Positions 1-12,093 are shown, counted from the first letter of the stretch. The stretch: 64,000 bases of DNA from Pyxicephalus adspersus (GCF_032062135.1 NC_092860.1:63070949-63134948); one strand, 5' to 3'. Notes: a model not told the origin generated them from the letters alone. Numbers and translations are program-made.

Positions 1-128
1 AAAACACTTGCTAACAAATAGCAAATTACTTCTTTGAAATCTATTCCAGGTTTGCTGGATCACCCAGCTTCACTGTGGAAAGTGTATCCTTTCCAGCCTT
101 GGAGGGCTTTATTAAATCAGACCCAATG
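1..128. mobile_element. Palindromic MITE, right half (cut by window edge)
   Basis: The sequence matches the right half of the complete palindromic element at 44435-44652: a segment around 'GCTTCACTGTGGAAAGTGTA', then 'CCAGCCTTGGAGGGCTTTAT' and a terminus 'AAATCAGACCC'. The left half lies outside the window. No coding capacity is visible. The superfamily is not certain from this half alone. Confidence 0.7.
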
Positions 129-169
129 CATTGTTAGTTAAAGGGGGCTGCTAATGTTGTTTGTACCCC

Positions 170-1445
170 CAACTCTCTGCAATGGATATTTTGAAATGCA
201 ATTCATGTGACAAAAAGCTAGGGGGCACATGTTGATACTACATTTTCAGGTCCCTACATCTCCCCATTCCTGAGAAATTAGGGTTTACAGAAGGTAAGTG
301 TGTGACAGATGTGTGACAGGGTAGTATGGTATAATAGCTATAGTTTTTCCTATCTTGAGATGGGGCTGCAGCAATAAAAGTTTAGGGAAGTTAACCACAA
401 GACTTCTCCACTTACCGTACATTTTATTATACCTACAACTCCCCTTTCAGGAGAAAAAGAACATAAGTGGACATTTATATGTGACAGGACACCATAGTAT
501 GGTAGTTATAAAATTTTACTTTATACGGGGTAGCCACAAGAGTTCCCCACTTATTGTACGTTTCTCTTTCTCCACTGTTAAAGAGAAAATTGGGATTCAC
601 AAAAGGTAAGTGACCAGCTATATGTGACAGGATAGCATGGTATGACATCAACAGTTTTTTTTATCTTGTGAAGTTGCCATAGGGATAAAATTTTAGGGGG
701 AGTTAGCCACAAGAGTCCTCCACTTGCAGTTACATTTCTCTTCTCTTACAGAGAAACTGGGGCTCTTAGAGAGTAAGGGGATAGCTATGTGTAGGGATGT
801 CTTACTGGCTTCCAAATTTCCAAGTGCCAACATCCCTCTGTTCCAGAGAAATTGGGGTTCACAGATGGTAAGTGTAACCAGCACCCCACCAGCTGCTCAG
901 TCCCTCGCATCCCAGAGTCTGCAGATTTGACTCCAGGCAGCAGTTAGCAATACTGAGCGTCTTTCCCTAGGCAGGGTTCTATGGCATGAGGAAGAGATAA
1001 CCGCACCACAACCTTACCACACAGCCTTGCAATTTTGTGAAAGAGCAATTATATATTTGGGGCACCACAGCACAGAGCAGATTAAAAGTACCCTAATTCT
1101 CATTACCATGAAAGTGGCCCCCCTGGATCCCTAACATGCAAACTCAATTTTGGGACCCTGGTCTTGAAAAAGCTGCCCTTAATGTGAAAATATCCCTGAT
1201 TGTTCTTAGGATTTTATGCTTGTAACTCCATATCTGGCAACTTGTTATGTTTGGGGGCTGAAAATTTTACGCGTCTACGACAAACAGTGTGGGAGATATG
1301 AAGTTTTAAACATAGGGATAATGGCAGCTGCATGGACACAGACACAGTTCTCATGCTGTTGGTGAATGAGGGGTGGGAAAATGTCACAGTACATAGGTTT
1401 CTGAGGTTTTTAGTGCAAGCCCACTCTCAGGGAGCTAACACTGAG
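170..1445. repeat. Unit 1 of a diverged ~1.2 kb tandem duplication
   Basis: This block is alignable along its length with 1968-3115 at an offset of about 1.8 kb. Shared landmarks are 'GGTCCCTACATCTCCCC' (251 and 2053), the segments around 'CATATCTGGCAACTTGTTAT' (1230 and 2828) and 'CACAGACACAG' near 1340 and 2985. Inside the block a shorter degenerate motif, 'AGAGAAATTGGGGTT' followed by 'ACAGAAGGTAAGTG', recurs about every 100-175 bases (near 271, 448, 583, 751 and 847), each with a 'TGTGACAGG.TAGCATGGTATGA' segment downstream. The AAG/GTAAGT and TTNCAG/A strings look like splice signals, but the reading frames around them are short and unrelated to known proteins. I see no gene. Confidence 0.7.
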
Positions 1446-1967
1446 CATGCTAAGAAAGCTCCTCACCTCCTGGTAGCACGATCCAATAGGTAGGATTATC
1501 TTATAGGACATCAGTGCCATGTCTCCCACAAGACAATGAGCAGAGAAGGAATGGGAGAGGGCCAGATGTGGCCCATGGGCCATAGGGATGGGCACTCTTG
1601 ATTAATTGTGTTCTGCTTTTCTTCCCCTGTCACTGCTCCTAATGGCACTATTACCAGCAATTACTGTCATTTAAAATACATTGAGGAATTTAATTGTATT
1701 ATATGGCAGAAGCAGCTGTCGGTAAGCACATGCTCTTATGTAAAAAAGTGTCATTGAGTAAATATAAAATATTTTTAAATTCTTTTACTGTATTTATTAC
1801 GTATTTTATATTGTGAGACTTTGATCTGCATAGGTTAATTCAATAAATTTAACAAAATCTTACAAGTAAAAAAATTCTATTTTTTTTTGGCCCTAAAGCC
1901 AGATACACAACATCACCCAATGATAAAGCCTAATTTTCTGCCCCTTTTATCACTCTTTGTAGCCCAA
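1446..1967. other. Spacer between duplicated units, no gene seen
   Basis: A/T-rich sequence containing homopolymer runs. I see no coding region, terminal inverted repeat or tandem array. Confidence 0.6.
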
Positions 1968-3115
1968 TAACACGGCAATGGATACTTCCAGAGAAATGCA
2001 AATAATGTGACAGATAGCCAAGGCGTACATGTTCTTACTACTACATCTTCAGGTCCCTACATCTCCCCGTTCCTGAGAATATGGGGTTTACAGAAGGTAT
2101 ATGGCCAGCTATGTGTGACAGGGTAGCATGGTATGACAGGTATAGTTTTTGTATCTTGTGATAGCACCCCAGTGATGAAATTTTAGGGGGAGTTAGCCAC
2201 AATAGTCTTGCACTTGCATTTCCCTTTTCTTACAGAGAAATTGGGTTTCATAGAGAGTAGGGGGATAGCTATGTGTGAAAGGGTAGAATGATATGATGGA
2301 TATAACATTTTAATTGGGGGGGACAAAAGGGGTTTCCTACTGGCCCCCACATTTCCAGTTGCCAACATTCCTCTGTTCCAGAGAAAATGGGGCTCAGAAA
2401 AGGTAAGTTGCCAGCTATGTGTTACAAGCACCCCACCAGCCGCTAAGTCCCTTGCACTGCAGCATCTGCAGATATGACTCCAGGCCGCAGTGAGAAGTAC
2501 TGAGGGTCCCCCCCAGACAGGCTTCCATGGCATAAGGAAGGGGTAACCACAGCACAAACTCACCGCCAATCTGAACGCAGCCTTAAAAAATTTGTAAGTA
2601 GGCACATTTTTATTTGAGGCATCCCTGAGCACATAGCCTCCTGGGATTCATACGTCACGAATCCCAGGATGCTTGGGCTCAGAGAACAAGCATGCGCAGG
2701 AGACATTTACAGCAGCATATGCCATGAATTTGTGCACGTAGAGGTGTCTTTTTTTATTTTTACTTTAGGTCACCTTCAATGAGAAAAGAAACCTGGTTGT
2801 TATGAGGATTCTATGTTTGAAAACCCATATCTGGCAACTTGTTATGTTCAGGGGCCTGAAATTAGGTTTTGCAGCAGCTCTCGGGTCCCCTGTGTACCCT
2901 GAAAAGTTCAAGTTTCTACAACAATCGGTGTAGGAGATATGAAGGTTTATTCATTGGGGGTAATGACAGCAGCATACACAGCACAGACACAGCTCTCATG
3001 CTGCTGCTGCTGGTGTACAAGTGGTACAATTATTTCACAGTACAAGGTAGGCAGGGAGCAGCAGAGCTGATTGTGGAGGTCTATATAACACACCCACTCT
3101 CAGGTTACATCAAAT
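1968..3115. repeat. Unit 2 of the ~1.2 kb tandem duplication
   Basis: Diverged second copy of 170-1445. It keeps the order of landmarks: the 'GGTCCCTACATCTCCCC' segment, three 'AGAGAAA..GGG' subunits (2073, 2236, 2384), the 'CTGGCAACTTGTTATGTT' segment and the 'CTCATGCTGCTG' segment, ending at 'CCCACTCTCAGG'. It has fewer internal subunits than unit 1, consistent with independent loss or gain of subrepeats after duplication. Confidence 0.7.
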
Positions 3116-3124
3116 AGCATCAAA

Positions 3125-3355
3125 AAAATTAAAAGAAAGTCATACTGTTCTTTGCAAACTCAATACTGTTATAAACAGTTAGTTACTAAACACCCAAACT
3201 ATCACAACAGGATGATCCTACATAACATTCATCATCATAATGATGATAAAGTAAACTACCCATAGATTTTGATAGGAGATAATGTTAATTAATTGAAATT
3301 GTTGTCACATGGTATGTGTTTGTAAATTTAATGGTATTGTAAAAAAGTTACAAAA
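3125..3355 (-). repeat. Dispersed repeat, inverted partner of 39594-39835
   Basis: The plus strand here matches the reverse complement of 39594-39835 over about 230 bases, for example 'AAAGTCATA.TGTTCTTTGC', 'CATAGATTTTGATA.GAGATA' and 'GTATGTGTTTGTAAATTTAA'. The downstream partner also has a short resemblance ('AAAATCTATGTGTAG') to the tail of the Penelope-like remnant at about 11440. Both copies may therefore be 3' fragments of such elements, but that is weakly supported. Confidence 0.6.
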
Positions 3356-3369
3356 CGTCTCCAAATCGA

Positions 3370-3735
3370 CTGTTCGGCCACGTGGCATCCCCAGCATCCC
3401 TATGGACGAGCACAGTGATGTTCTCATTCTCAGCACTCCTGCGGGCATGCAAGGTATAGCACATCCCAAGGGTGCTGTGGGAAAAGGTGCGCGCGCTACC
3501 ACTTGGCTGCCTCGCCGCGGGGTAGGACATAGTCAGTTTGAATTTCTCTGGGGCCGATTGGCTTCATTTATCCTTCAATCAAATGGTGACAGGTGGCGCA
3601 AGGTCATTGGGCACTCTTGCCATTTAAGGAGAACCTGTCCTGAACATCATTGCCTGCTATAAGCCTCTGTGTGTACAGTGTGCTTGAGTGCGTTCTATGT
3701 GTGTTGGTTCCTAATAACTTCTGTTGTGTCATTAC
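3370..3735 (+). mobile_element. Ty3/gypsy LTR fragment (5' side)
   Basis: From 3440 to 3735 this sequence closely matches 9273-9535, which follows the gypsy integrase remnant. Shared landmarks are 'GGGCATGCAAGGTATAGC', 'GGTGGCGCAAGGTCATTGGG' and 'TATTTAAGGAGAACCTGTCC'. The position on both sides of a gypsy pol remnant and the ATTTAA box identify it as LTR. The hAT at 3736 interrupts it after 'GTGTCATTAC', which is continuous with 'CAATAGGG' in the downstream copy. The left boundary is uncertain; 'TGTTCGG' near 3370 is a possible start. Confidence 0.65.
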
Positions 3736-3982
3736 TAGTGTTGTTGTTCGAATTCGGGTCCTTCTAATGATCGGCCCGAATATGGCTGTTCGAATTCCGG
3801 TATTCCGACCCGAATTTTGTTTGATTCGAAGCCCCGAATTCGGCCCTCCCACAGTGCCTAGGGACCTCCTCCATAATGTCTAGGGCCCGCCCAGAACAGC
3901 AAGGATGCTCTCCTCCATGTTTGTTGTGGCAGGCAGCTGATTGGCTATCTGTCACTGCATGCCACACAGGCAGCTATTGGCC

Positions 3983-3990
3983 TATATAAG
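3983..3990 (+). promoter_or_regulatory. Putative TATA box of the hAT transposase gene
   Basis: 'TATATAAG' lies in a GC-rich context about 510 bases before the first transposase-like reading frame and within the 5' part of the hAT element. A start site around 4015 and a long 5' leader would be implied. Position and sequence are the only support. Confidence 0.4.
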
Positions 3991-4165
3991 GCCAGGGCGT
4001 GCCTGCATTTACCACTCCTGACAGAAATTTGCTAGCATCACAACCTTTCTGTGCTGCTTGCTTGCTTTGTCAAAGTAAAAAAAAGTGCTTTTCTTGGTTA
4101 GACTGTCACACTCACACTATTAGTCAGATTAGTCAGACTGTACTTAGACAGGAAGAGTGTTTCAC

Positions 4166-4168
4166 TGT

Positions 4169-4211
<43 letters not shown>
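4166..4211. repeat. (TAGA)n microsatellite
   Basis: About eleven uninterrupted tetranucleotide copies of TAGA/GATA within the 5' leader of the hAT element. Confidence 0.95.
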
Positions 4212-4499
4212 TGTGTTACATCCCTGACTGCGTGCACAGTATCACACTTGTACTGAGAGACAGTCACAAAGACGCAGTGTATACTGCAGTAGAAACTTTG
4301 TATACTGTGCTGCATATTACTGCAAGCGTCACCACTAAAGGAAAGTGCTGCATACAACACACACAGTGCACTTGCATTTTTGGTGTCAACCCCCCCCCCA
4401 ATAAAAAAATCCACTTACTGTAAAAATTTACACTTTGTGAAGCATAATAGCTCCAAAGTATTTTGCAGCGTGTCAAGCCATACAAAAATTTGTACAATG

Positions 4500-6310
4500 T
4501 CTGGCCAAAGAGGAAGAGGCAGCTTTGGCAGGGGTGGGCCAAATGTCTTGGCCCAAGAGGAAAAATGGCCCAAATGACCCCAAAACAAAGCTAATCAATG
4601 CAGCAATTGCACAGCTGATTGTGTTGGAGCTCCTCCCTTACCGGCTGGTGGACGCCAATGCGTTCCTGCTTTGCATGAACACGTGCAGAGCAATGTTTCC
4701 ATGGCCCTGCAGCACTTTCTGGCACGGTGCACCTGACAACTGACAGCTGGTCGAGCATGGAGTGGGAAGATATATTTCCTATACAACTCACTGGGTAGCT
4801 TTGGTGGCAGCAGGGGAAGATGCAGCTGCAGCAAGGCCTGCATACCCACCTCCGCCCAGAGCACATCGCAATGCAATCTCCTCCTCGACCTCTACTTTCA
4901 CCTCCTCCTTTGACTCCATTCTAAGTGCCCTGCGGGAGCAGGAGCACGTGTGGCTAACACCCAACAGACTCCAGCCAGGCAAGGTCGTGTGTGACAACGG
5001 GGCTAATCTGCTGGCAGCCCTGTGTTGTGGGAAACTCACACACGTACCTTGCCTAGCTAATGTCATGAACCTGATAGTACAGCACTTCCTTAGGAATTAC
5101 CCAGTCCTCTAGCCACTGTTGCTGAAGGCCAGAAAGTTGTCACCGCATTTCCGCCGGTCATACACAGCCAGTGCCAGATTGGTGGATTTACAGCGAAATC
5201 TCAACCTGCCAGTGCACCGGTTAATTTGTGATGTGGCCACATATTTGTGATGTTCCACATTTTACATGCTGCAGCGGCTGGCTGAACAACAGAAAGCGGA
5301 GGTGGATTACGTTGCAGAGTCTGTTCATTTCAGACGTATACCTACACTACCTTTCTTCAACCCTGCAGAGTGGCTGCAAATTGAGGACCTGTGCACTGTA
5401 TTGTCACCTTTTGAAGAGGCGACCAGGATGATCAGCAGGGATCAGGCCTGTGTCAGTGACACCATCCCCATCATAGGCCTGCTGGAACCGATGATAGTGG
5501 ATCTCAGAGACGACACAAGGCGGATGCTGCAGCAAGAGATGACGTTTCAAACATCATCTCGGACATGCGTGCCTAATCCAGGAAGAGGAGGAGGTGGAAG
5601 AGGATGAGGAGGACATTGCAGGCATGGGAGAAGGGGAGGAAGGGGCAGAGGAGGATATTGAGGGTACATGGCATCCATCCACCCAAACACAAGGAGGCAT
5701 GTTCCGTGGATGGTAAGACCAGGCGGAGGAGGAGGAGGACAATGACCCTCTGCTATTCGACCCACAGGAGTGTGGGTCCAGAATTACCTCAGCTGTGGGA
5801 ACTTTGAGCCACATGACAGCCTTCATGCAGGAGTGCAAAGCCAAAGATCAACGCATACAACACATAAAAACAAAGACTGCCGACTATTGGATCGCTACAT
5901 TACTTGATCCACGTTACAAGCCTGAGATACAACAACTCATCTTGCCCCAATACAGGGGACCTAAAATACAGCACTACCAAGAAGTGCTTGTAAGGGACTT
6001 GTGCTCAGCCTTTCCAGCTGCCAGCAGCAGCAGCAGCAGCAACAGGGATCCCCATTGAAGTTCCACCAGCTATGGGAGCCAAACAACTACCTTAAGCAGC
6101 ATGGGTGGCAGCAGCAGTAGAGATTGTCTAAGCCAAACTATGCAGGCTTTTTTTCAATGGAAGCAAGCCGCCAGTTGTGCTGCAATTGACAGTGACACTG
6201 CCAATGACATGGTGCAGGAATACCTGAGCTCTACATGGGACATCTGCAACCTGCAAAGCCAGGACCCACTAGCTGGCAGCTGGCAGAACATGCTATTATT
6301 ATTATAAATG
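4500..6310 (+). pseudogene. hAT transposase (BED/ZBED-like family), decayed
   Basis: hAT transposases cut and paste elements with 8-bp target duplications using an RNase H-like DDE core. Fragments in order across frames: a basic glycine-rich N-terminus after the ATG at 4498; 'HGVGRYISYTTHWVAL' (about 4755-4803), a conserved hAT core segment; 'VCDNGANLLAAL' and 'HVPCLANVMNLIVQHFL' (about 4990-5090), the segment before the insertion domain; acidic stretches near 5590-5770; and 'DYWIATLLDPRYKPEI' (about 5880-5930), near the second catalytic block. Many stops and frameshifts separate the pieces. The C-terminal dimerisation motif is not recognisable, so the copy is truncated as well as broken. The same motifs occur in the minus-strand copy at 51480-54060, placing both in one family. 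The copy cannot encode an active enzyme; it may descend from the source that mobilised the element at 14196. Confidence 0.8.
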
Positions 6311-6729
6311 AATAAGGCTTGGATCGGCAATGACTTTAAAACCCCCTCTGCAGAATGAATTGATTAGTCGGCAACTGCTGCATGGCATGCTGACACCTTG
6401 TTTGGAAGAGCACATTCACAGCCTTCTCTATCTGCTTCTACTCCTCCCCCTCGTGGCCCTCTACCACTTTTCGGTCTCTGAGGCATATAACTTGCAATGT
6501 AGTGTGTAACCGGCCAATTTTTTTTTTTACGGAGGACCTCCCTAAGGGCCCTCTGCCTCTATCTACTTTAAGGCCTATATCACTTGTAATGGAGCTGTGA
6601 TTCATAATTGAATATTTATATTTGTAGAGATACTTTGTATATGTAGAGAAATACAGACATTTTTCTGTCCTTTGTCCTAAATAAATAACAAGTGGTACCA
6701 GAATTAAATATCTGTATTTTTTTTAGGTC

Positions 6730-9272
6730 TCCCATAAGGAAGTGATCCGCCTGATTGTAAACAGGATGGTAAACCCCCCCCCTGATTTTAGGCCTCCCTT
6801 AGTTGAAATCCCATAACCCTATAATTAATTGGGAGTTGGGTCAGATCATTCAGTGGGGGACCAAATGTCAGGCTAAGTGCCTTACTCCTGTAATGCCAGT
6901 ACTGGCCCTCGAGGAGCTACAAAAATTGCCTAAGCCTTACCAAGAGTTTACTGATGTCTTCTGCCCCTAGTCAGCTGACAAACTCCCACCTCATCACTCC
7001 TATGATTGCCCCATTGAGTTACTCCCGGGTATCATTCCCCCTAGGGGTCATTTGTTCAACCTCACCGGGTCAGAAATAAAGGCCCAGAAAGAATATATAC
7101 AAGAGAACTTAGAGAAGGGCTTCATCCGTCCATCCTCTCCCCCTGCAGGTGCTGGCTTCTTTTTCGTGGAGAAAAAGGATTGCGGGTTAAGACCTTGTAT
7201 TGATTACAGGGGCCTAAAAAAGATTGCCGTGAAGAATCGGTATCCTCTGCCCCTTATGGATGACCTTTTCTCTCAGGTCAATGGGGCCTGATTCTTCACC
7301 AAGCTAGATTCGAAGGGGGCCTACAACCTTATCCGCATTAGGAAGGGCGATAAATGGAAGACTGCCTTTAACACCAGGGATGGGCACTTTGAATACCTAG
7401 TAATTCCCTTTGGTCTGTGTAATGCCCCAGCAGTCTTCTAGGAATTTGTAAATGATGTGTTCTGAGAATTTCTGGGAAAATTTGTGATTGTATACCTTTA
7501 TGATATTTTGGTTTATTTATCTGATCTTCTCCACAGAACACAAGTACACCAGGTCCTCTAGAAGCTCAGAGAAAACTGCCTCTATGCAAATGTGGAAAAG
7601 TTGCTTTCATAGGGTATATTCTGTCGCATCACGGATTGGCCATGGATCCAACCAAGGTCTCAGCAGTTCTGGAATTGCTGCAAGCCACTGACCTCATATT
7701 TTTATAGGAAGTTAATTCGGAACTTCTGATCCATTGTCCACCCTCTGACGAACCTCACTAGGAAAGGTGCGGACTACTCAAGGTGGACTCTGGAAGCTTG
7801 GAAGCGCTGAAAAGGGCTTTCTGCAGTACACTCATATTGGTGCATCATATTGGTGGCCCACTCACCCATTTATTTAAGAGGTGGATGCTTCGGAGATTGT
7901 CGTGGGAGCAGTTCTCTCCCAGTACTCTGGGGAACCAGAGAGATTGGACCCCTGTGCCTTCATCTCCCGTAAGTTCTCCGCAGAGTGTATGTATGACGTG
8001 GGCAACAGGGAGCTATTGGCAGTAAAATGGGCTTTTGAGGAATGGAGGCATTAGCTGGAAGGGGCAGAACATCCCATAACGGTCTATACTGACCATAGAA
8101 ACCTGGGGTACATTGAAGGGGTTAAATGTCTCACCTCCCAGCAAGCTGTTGTGCCCTGTTTTTCACAAGGTTCAATTTCCGAACTACCTACAAGCCAAGT
8201 TCAATAAACATGAAGGCTGATGACTTGTCCCATTGTTTCCAATAGGCCGCTTCCCTTCTGGATCCATTCCCTAGCCCTATTTTGTCCCCCCAATGTGTGG
8301 TGTCAGCCCCACAGACGCCACCGTTATTAGAGAATCTGACAAACCTCTTGGCCCCCCACCAAACCGACTACCCCCTGCAAATCCTGAAGGGCGTCTGTAT
8401 GTTCCCCTCCATCTTCGCCTGAAGGTTATCCAGAATTAGTAAAAAGACACGTTTGGCGGCCTCACATGTCAGTGGATGTTGAATCCTATGTTAGTGCATG
8501 CCCAGTTTGTGCCCGTGCTGCTCCCTCTGGCACTCTGCTTCCTCACCCAATCCTGTTGCTCCATGGACCCACATATTCATGGACTTCATCTCGGACCTTC
8601 CGGGGTCCTTAGGGTTTACGGTGATCTGGGTGGTGGTAGATCGCTTCAGTAAGCAAGCCCATTTCATAACGCTACCCAAGTTGCCCTCAGCCAAAGAATT
8701 GGCTGATTTTTGTTTCATGTGTTTGGCCTTCATGGGGCTCCAGGGAACATTGTTTCAGACGGTGGGGTTCAGTTTGTCTCAAGGTTCTGAAGGGAGTTCT
8801 GTGTCCAACTGGGCATTGAGCTCTCCTTCTCGTCAGGGTTCCACCCCGAGACGAATGGCCAGACCCAACGGACCAACCAATCGTTAAAACAATATCTCCG
8901 GAGCTTTGTATCTGGTTGCCAGGAGAGATGGGCTGACTATCTCCTCTTTGCGGAGGTGGCATATACCAACGCAGAGCATTCCTCCACCAGGATCTCTCCG
9001 TTTATGTGTGTTGGGGGTCGGAGTCCAAAGTGTCCTCTCTGTCAGGTCTTCCCTCTCATCTTCCTGTCCTTAATGATTGGGTAGAACGTTCCTGATCTGT
9101 TTGGAACCAGGTCCAATGTAATCATAGAGAGGCAGTAGCCCAGCAGAAGAGCTTTGTAGATCGCCATAGATCTCCTGAGCCCCAGTTCCAACCCAGGGAC
9201 CTGGTTCGGGTGTCTACCCACAATATCCCCTTCGCCAACCCTCAGCCAAGTTAGGACCCAAGTTTATCGGTG
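6730..9272 (+). pseudogene. Ty3/gypsy retrotransposon pol remnant (RT, RNase H, integrase)
   Basis: This would encode the polyprotein that copies the element's RNA and inserts the DNA. Reverse transcriptase (about 6880-7690): '[10 protein letters not shown]', '[20 protein letters not shown]', '[13 protein letters not shown]', '[15 protein letters not shown]', '[14 protein letters not shown]'. The catalytic box reads YLYDIL where family members have YLDD, so a metal-binding aspartate is lost. RNase H (about 7780-8240): '[14 protein letters not shown]', '[16 protein letters not shown]', 'YTDHRNL', ending 'KADDLSHCF'. Integrase (about 8430-9270): '[11 protein letters not shown]', '[13 protein letters not shown]', and a C-terminal 'LGPKFIG' where the sequence jumps directly into LTR. 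At least eight stops or frameshifts break the frame. Gag and protease are missing. This is a gypsy chromovirus-like arrangement (RT-RH-IN), long dead. Confidence 0.88.
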
Positions 9273-9800
9273 TGCGGGCGTGCAAGGTATAGCACGTCCC
9301 AGGGGTGCTGTGGAAAGAGGTGTGCAAGCTATCGCGGGACATAGTTTGAATTCCCAGGGGATTCAGTTATCCTCCAATCAAATGGGGCCAGGTGGCGCAA
9401 GGTCATTGGGCACTCCCGCTATTTAAGGAGAACCTGTCCTGAACACCATTGCCTGCTATAAGCCTCTGTGTGTACAGTGTGCTTGGGTGCGTTCTATGTG
9501 TGTTGGTTCGTATTAACTTCTGTTGTGTCATTACCAATAGGGACCCGGTCTGATATCTGATTCTGCCTGAACTCTGCCTGCCCTGACTTTCAATAGTTTC
9601 TGACTAGCTTGGCTGCTGCCTGTCCTGACTTCATATTGTTCCTGACCTGTCTTTGCCTTATCCATCTGTACCACGCTTATCTGAGTGACTTTCTGTGAAT
9701 GACCTTTGGCTTGTGTTATGACTATGCAATAAAGCTTGATAAAAGGTTTCCTGGAGTTGGCTGTGGTTTGTGTGCCCAGGCACATTACAAGGAGCTGACA
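9273..9800 (+). mobile_element. Ty3/gypsy 3' LTR (5' portion deleted)
   Basis: Matches the LTR fragment at 3440-3735 through position 9535 and then continues for about 260 bases into sequence lost from the upstream copy. It is joined directly to the truncated integrase, so the end of pol, the polypurine tract and the LTR start are deleted. An AATAAA at 9728-9733 is placed as expected for LTR polyadenylation. The right edge near 9800 is approximate. Confidence 0.65.
9728..9733 (+). terminator. AATAAA polyadenylation signal of the gypsy LTR
   Basis: A canonical hexamer inside the 3' LTR, downstream of the integrase remnant. Its use is inferred from position. Confidence 0.5.
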
Positions 9801-9889
9801 ATTCACTGAATAGCTCACAAGTATACTTAACATTGGGTTACCTGGGGTATTGATTTTACTCCAAATTGCAAGAATTATGAAGATAGAAA

Positions 9890-11520
9890 AGAAGGAACAA
9901 GGGGTTTCAATATTTACCTAGGTCTGTATATGGAACTCTTAGTAAATTAAAATATGTTACAAAAAGGTTTGAAGCTAACTGAAGCTCAAAAAGAAGCTAT
10001 TTCTAAACTCCAGAAAAAAATAAAAATACTGAATTGTCTTGTCCCATTTCTAAAACAACTTATGACTTCTTTTGCTCTAAATTTAAATCGATTGTTGAAA
10101 TGTTTTATAATTTTGGAATAATTGACACCAAAATATAAGATTTTTCATTGAATAAAGAACCAGTCCCACCGACTTTTTTGCGCTCCCAAAGGTACACAAG
10201 AGTATTTCAAAACTTTCTGGACGCCCCATCTTTTTGGGTATAAATTTAATGGCATCAACAGCTAGTGAAATATTGGACACTTATTTTCATTCTTTGGTTG
10301 TTAGATTGCCCTCTTATCTCAGAGACACTATAGAACTACTGAAAAGAATTGAAGATGAAGATGTACCATCCAAGACATTATTAGTTGCCCTAGATATAGA
10401 GGCACTATATTCCAGCATACCTCATGACGAAGACATCAATATGATATCATCATTTTTAATAAATAAGCCACAACCAAAGGAACAATATATTCATTTTATT
10501 CTATCTTTGCTCAGATTTATTTCAATTCAAAACCTCCTTACTTTTGATGATCAACTGCTTTTACAAACCCAGGGCGTAGCCATGTGTGCTCCTACTTACG
10601 CCAAACTCTACTTGCAAGGTTGGGAAAACAACTATTTACCAACAAGGACCTCATGATGTGCCTCTGCCACATATTGTCATGGCACAGGTACATCAATGAC
10701 GTTGTTTTCCTTTGGATGGGAGACATCAATATGCTACAAGAATTCTACCAAACTTTACAATTTAATAACTTTAATCTTAAATTTACTATGATTTACAATT
10801 GACTTTCTAACAATCCGCATTGTCCAAGACCAAAAACTACAGGCAGATTAGTTCCGTGAACATACATACTAATACTATTTCACACGCTAAAATTTCACAT
10901 ACCAAAGCACGTATTACAACTATACCATATAGTCAGCTACTACGTATTGAGAAACTGCACAACTGATACGGATTTTGAAAAACAAGCCAAATTATTAAAA
11001 GACTGTCTACTACTAAAAGGATATAACAACAAATTGCTGAAAAGATTTACAATACATTTAAAAACATGAACAAATGTAAAATGCTATTTGGCAAACAAAA
11101 CTTGGCAACCCCAGAATCGATTAAAATGATTAGAAGATTTACTTCACAAATTTAACAGATTCTGTTTCAGAAGCACTTGAATCTATTTACTTCAGATCCT
11201 CAGATTTCCATACATCTAGGATACTAATCCTTGAAAGACTGTACATAATCATTTTAAAAACGACCAGGAACCTTTACTGACACATCAAAACGGTACCTTT
11301 ATATCTCTAAAATGTACTCAATCTAAATGGATTTGTAACTCTATATCATTCACCTTACCAAATGGCTGACAATTTAAACCTAAACATTGTGTACACTGTA
11401 CCACAGAAGGAGTACTATATTTAAATGTAATTTTTCATCAAAATCTATGTGTAGTACTCTTTCAGGTATTATGTTGATGAAAGTTATATAGGATCATATT
11501 AGGTTATAACATGTGGGATG
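9890..11520 (+). pseudogene. Penelope-like element reverse transcriptase remnant
   Basis: Penelope-like elements encode a telomerase-related reverse transcriptase and usually a GIY-YIG endonuclease. Visible RT segments: 'STASEILDTYF' and 'LPSYLRDT' (about 10250-10330), 'LLVALDIEALYSSIPHDE' (about 10381-10434, fingers/palm A block), 'QTQGVAMCAPTYAKLYL' (about 10570-10616, B block) and 'WHRYINDVVFLWMG' (about 10680-10725). The last is the C block, normally RYIDD; here the first aspartate is asparagine, so catalysis would fail. Downstream, 'HCVHCTTEGVLYL' (about 11385-11425) resembles the cysteine/histidine linker before GIY-YIG; the endonuclease itself is unreadable. A frameshift near 10620 and several stops are present. 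The element is truncated at both ends and meets the 3' end of LINE A near 11527. Confidence 0.8.
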
Positions 11521-12005
11521 TTTGTTCTTTTTTGTATATAAATATTTATTGAGATACAATCAGTGTCATGAAAAACAAAACAATAATTGCAATAACCATA
11601 GTGAACAAACAAAACAAGTATTCAGTACATACATATTGTGCAAATAAAGAGCATTGTATGTTCAAAAACAAAAATACCAGATCAAGAAAAGAAGAGGAAG
11701 AAAAAGTGAGTAAAAAGCAAGAAGAAAAAGAGAGGGGGGGGGGTAGGTGGGGAGAGGTGAGTAAGGCAGTTTAGCAGTAATACAATGTCACACAAACCAT
11801 CTGCTTCAACACCATTGCAAAGTATTTAACCTACAACCTCCATTAGTGTATATAGATGTGGCCTTGAAATAATTAATAGGCTAAATATCTTGTTGTGAAT
11901 TCTTCACATATTGGGCCTTTGCATGTCACATTTTTTGATTGTTTGTTACTCCCTGCTGCTAGTTTGCCTTTTACTTGAGGATATCGCACATTCCTTTCCT
12001 TAGAC

Positions 12006-12093
12006 CAGGGGTTCCCACACTTTTTTGGCTTGCGAGCTACTTTTAAAATGACCAAGCCAAAATGATCTACCAACAATAAAAATGCTAAAGATA

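Larger units (their letters stand above)
3736..6720 (+). mobile_element. hAT transposon (BED-hAT family), 5' end intact, right end lost
   Basis: The left terminus 'TAGTGTTGTTGTTCGAATTC' interrupts a gypsy LTR after 'GTCATTAC', which would be the 8-bp target duplication. Its subterminal region is rich in CGAATTC/CCCGAAT motifs, probably transposase-binding repeats, and closely resembles the left end of the non-autonomous element at 14196. A transposase pseudogene lies inside at 4500-6310. No matching right terminus or second target duplication is found before the gypsy sequence resumes near 6730, so the right end is deleted. The boundary at 6720 is approximate. Confidence 0.7.

Noticed and set aside
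3309..3662. 117-codon plus-strand frame
   Set aside because: It spans a dispersed repeat and a gypsy LTR fragment; LTRs do not normally code, and the homologous downstream LTR copy does not keep the frame.
9540..9640. Similarity between the gypsy LTR tail (CTGCCTGCCCTGAC) and the piggyBac 43-bp repeat (CTGCCCTGACCTCTGCCTGG)
   Set aside because: Only short CTG/CCTGAC-rich strings are shared; probably low-complexity resemblance rather than common origin.
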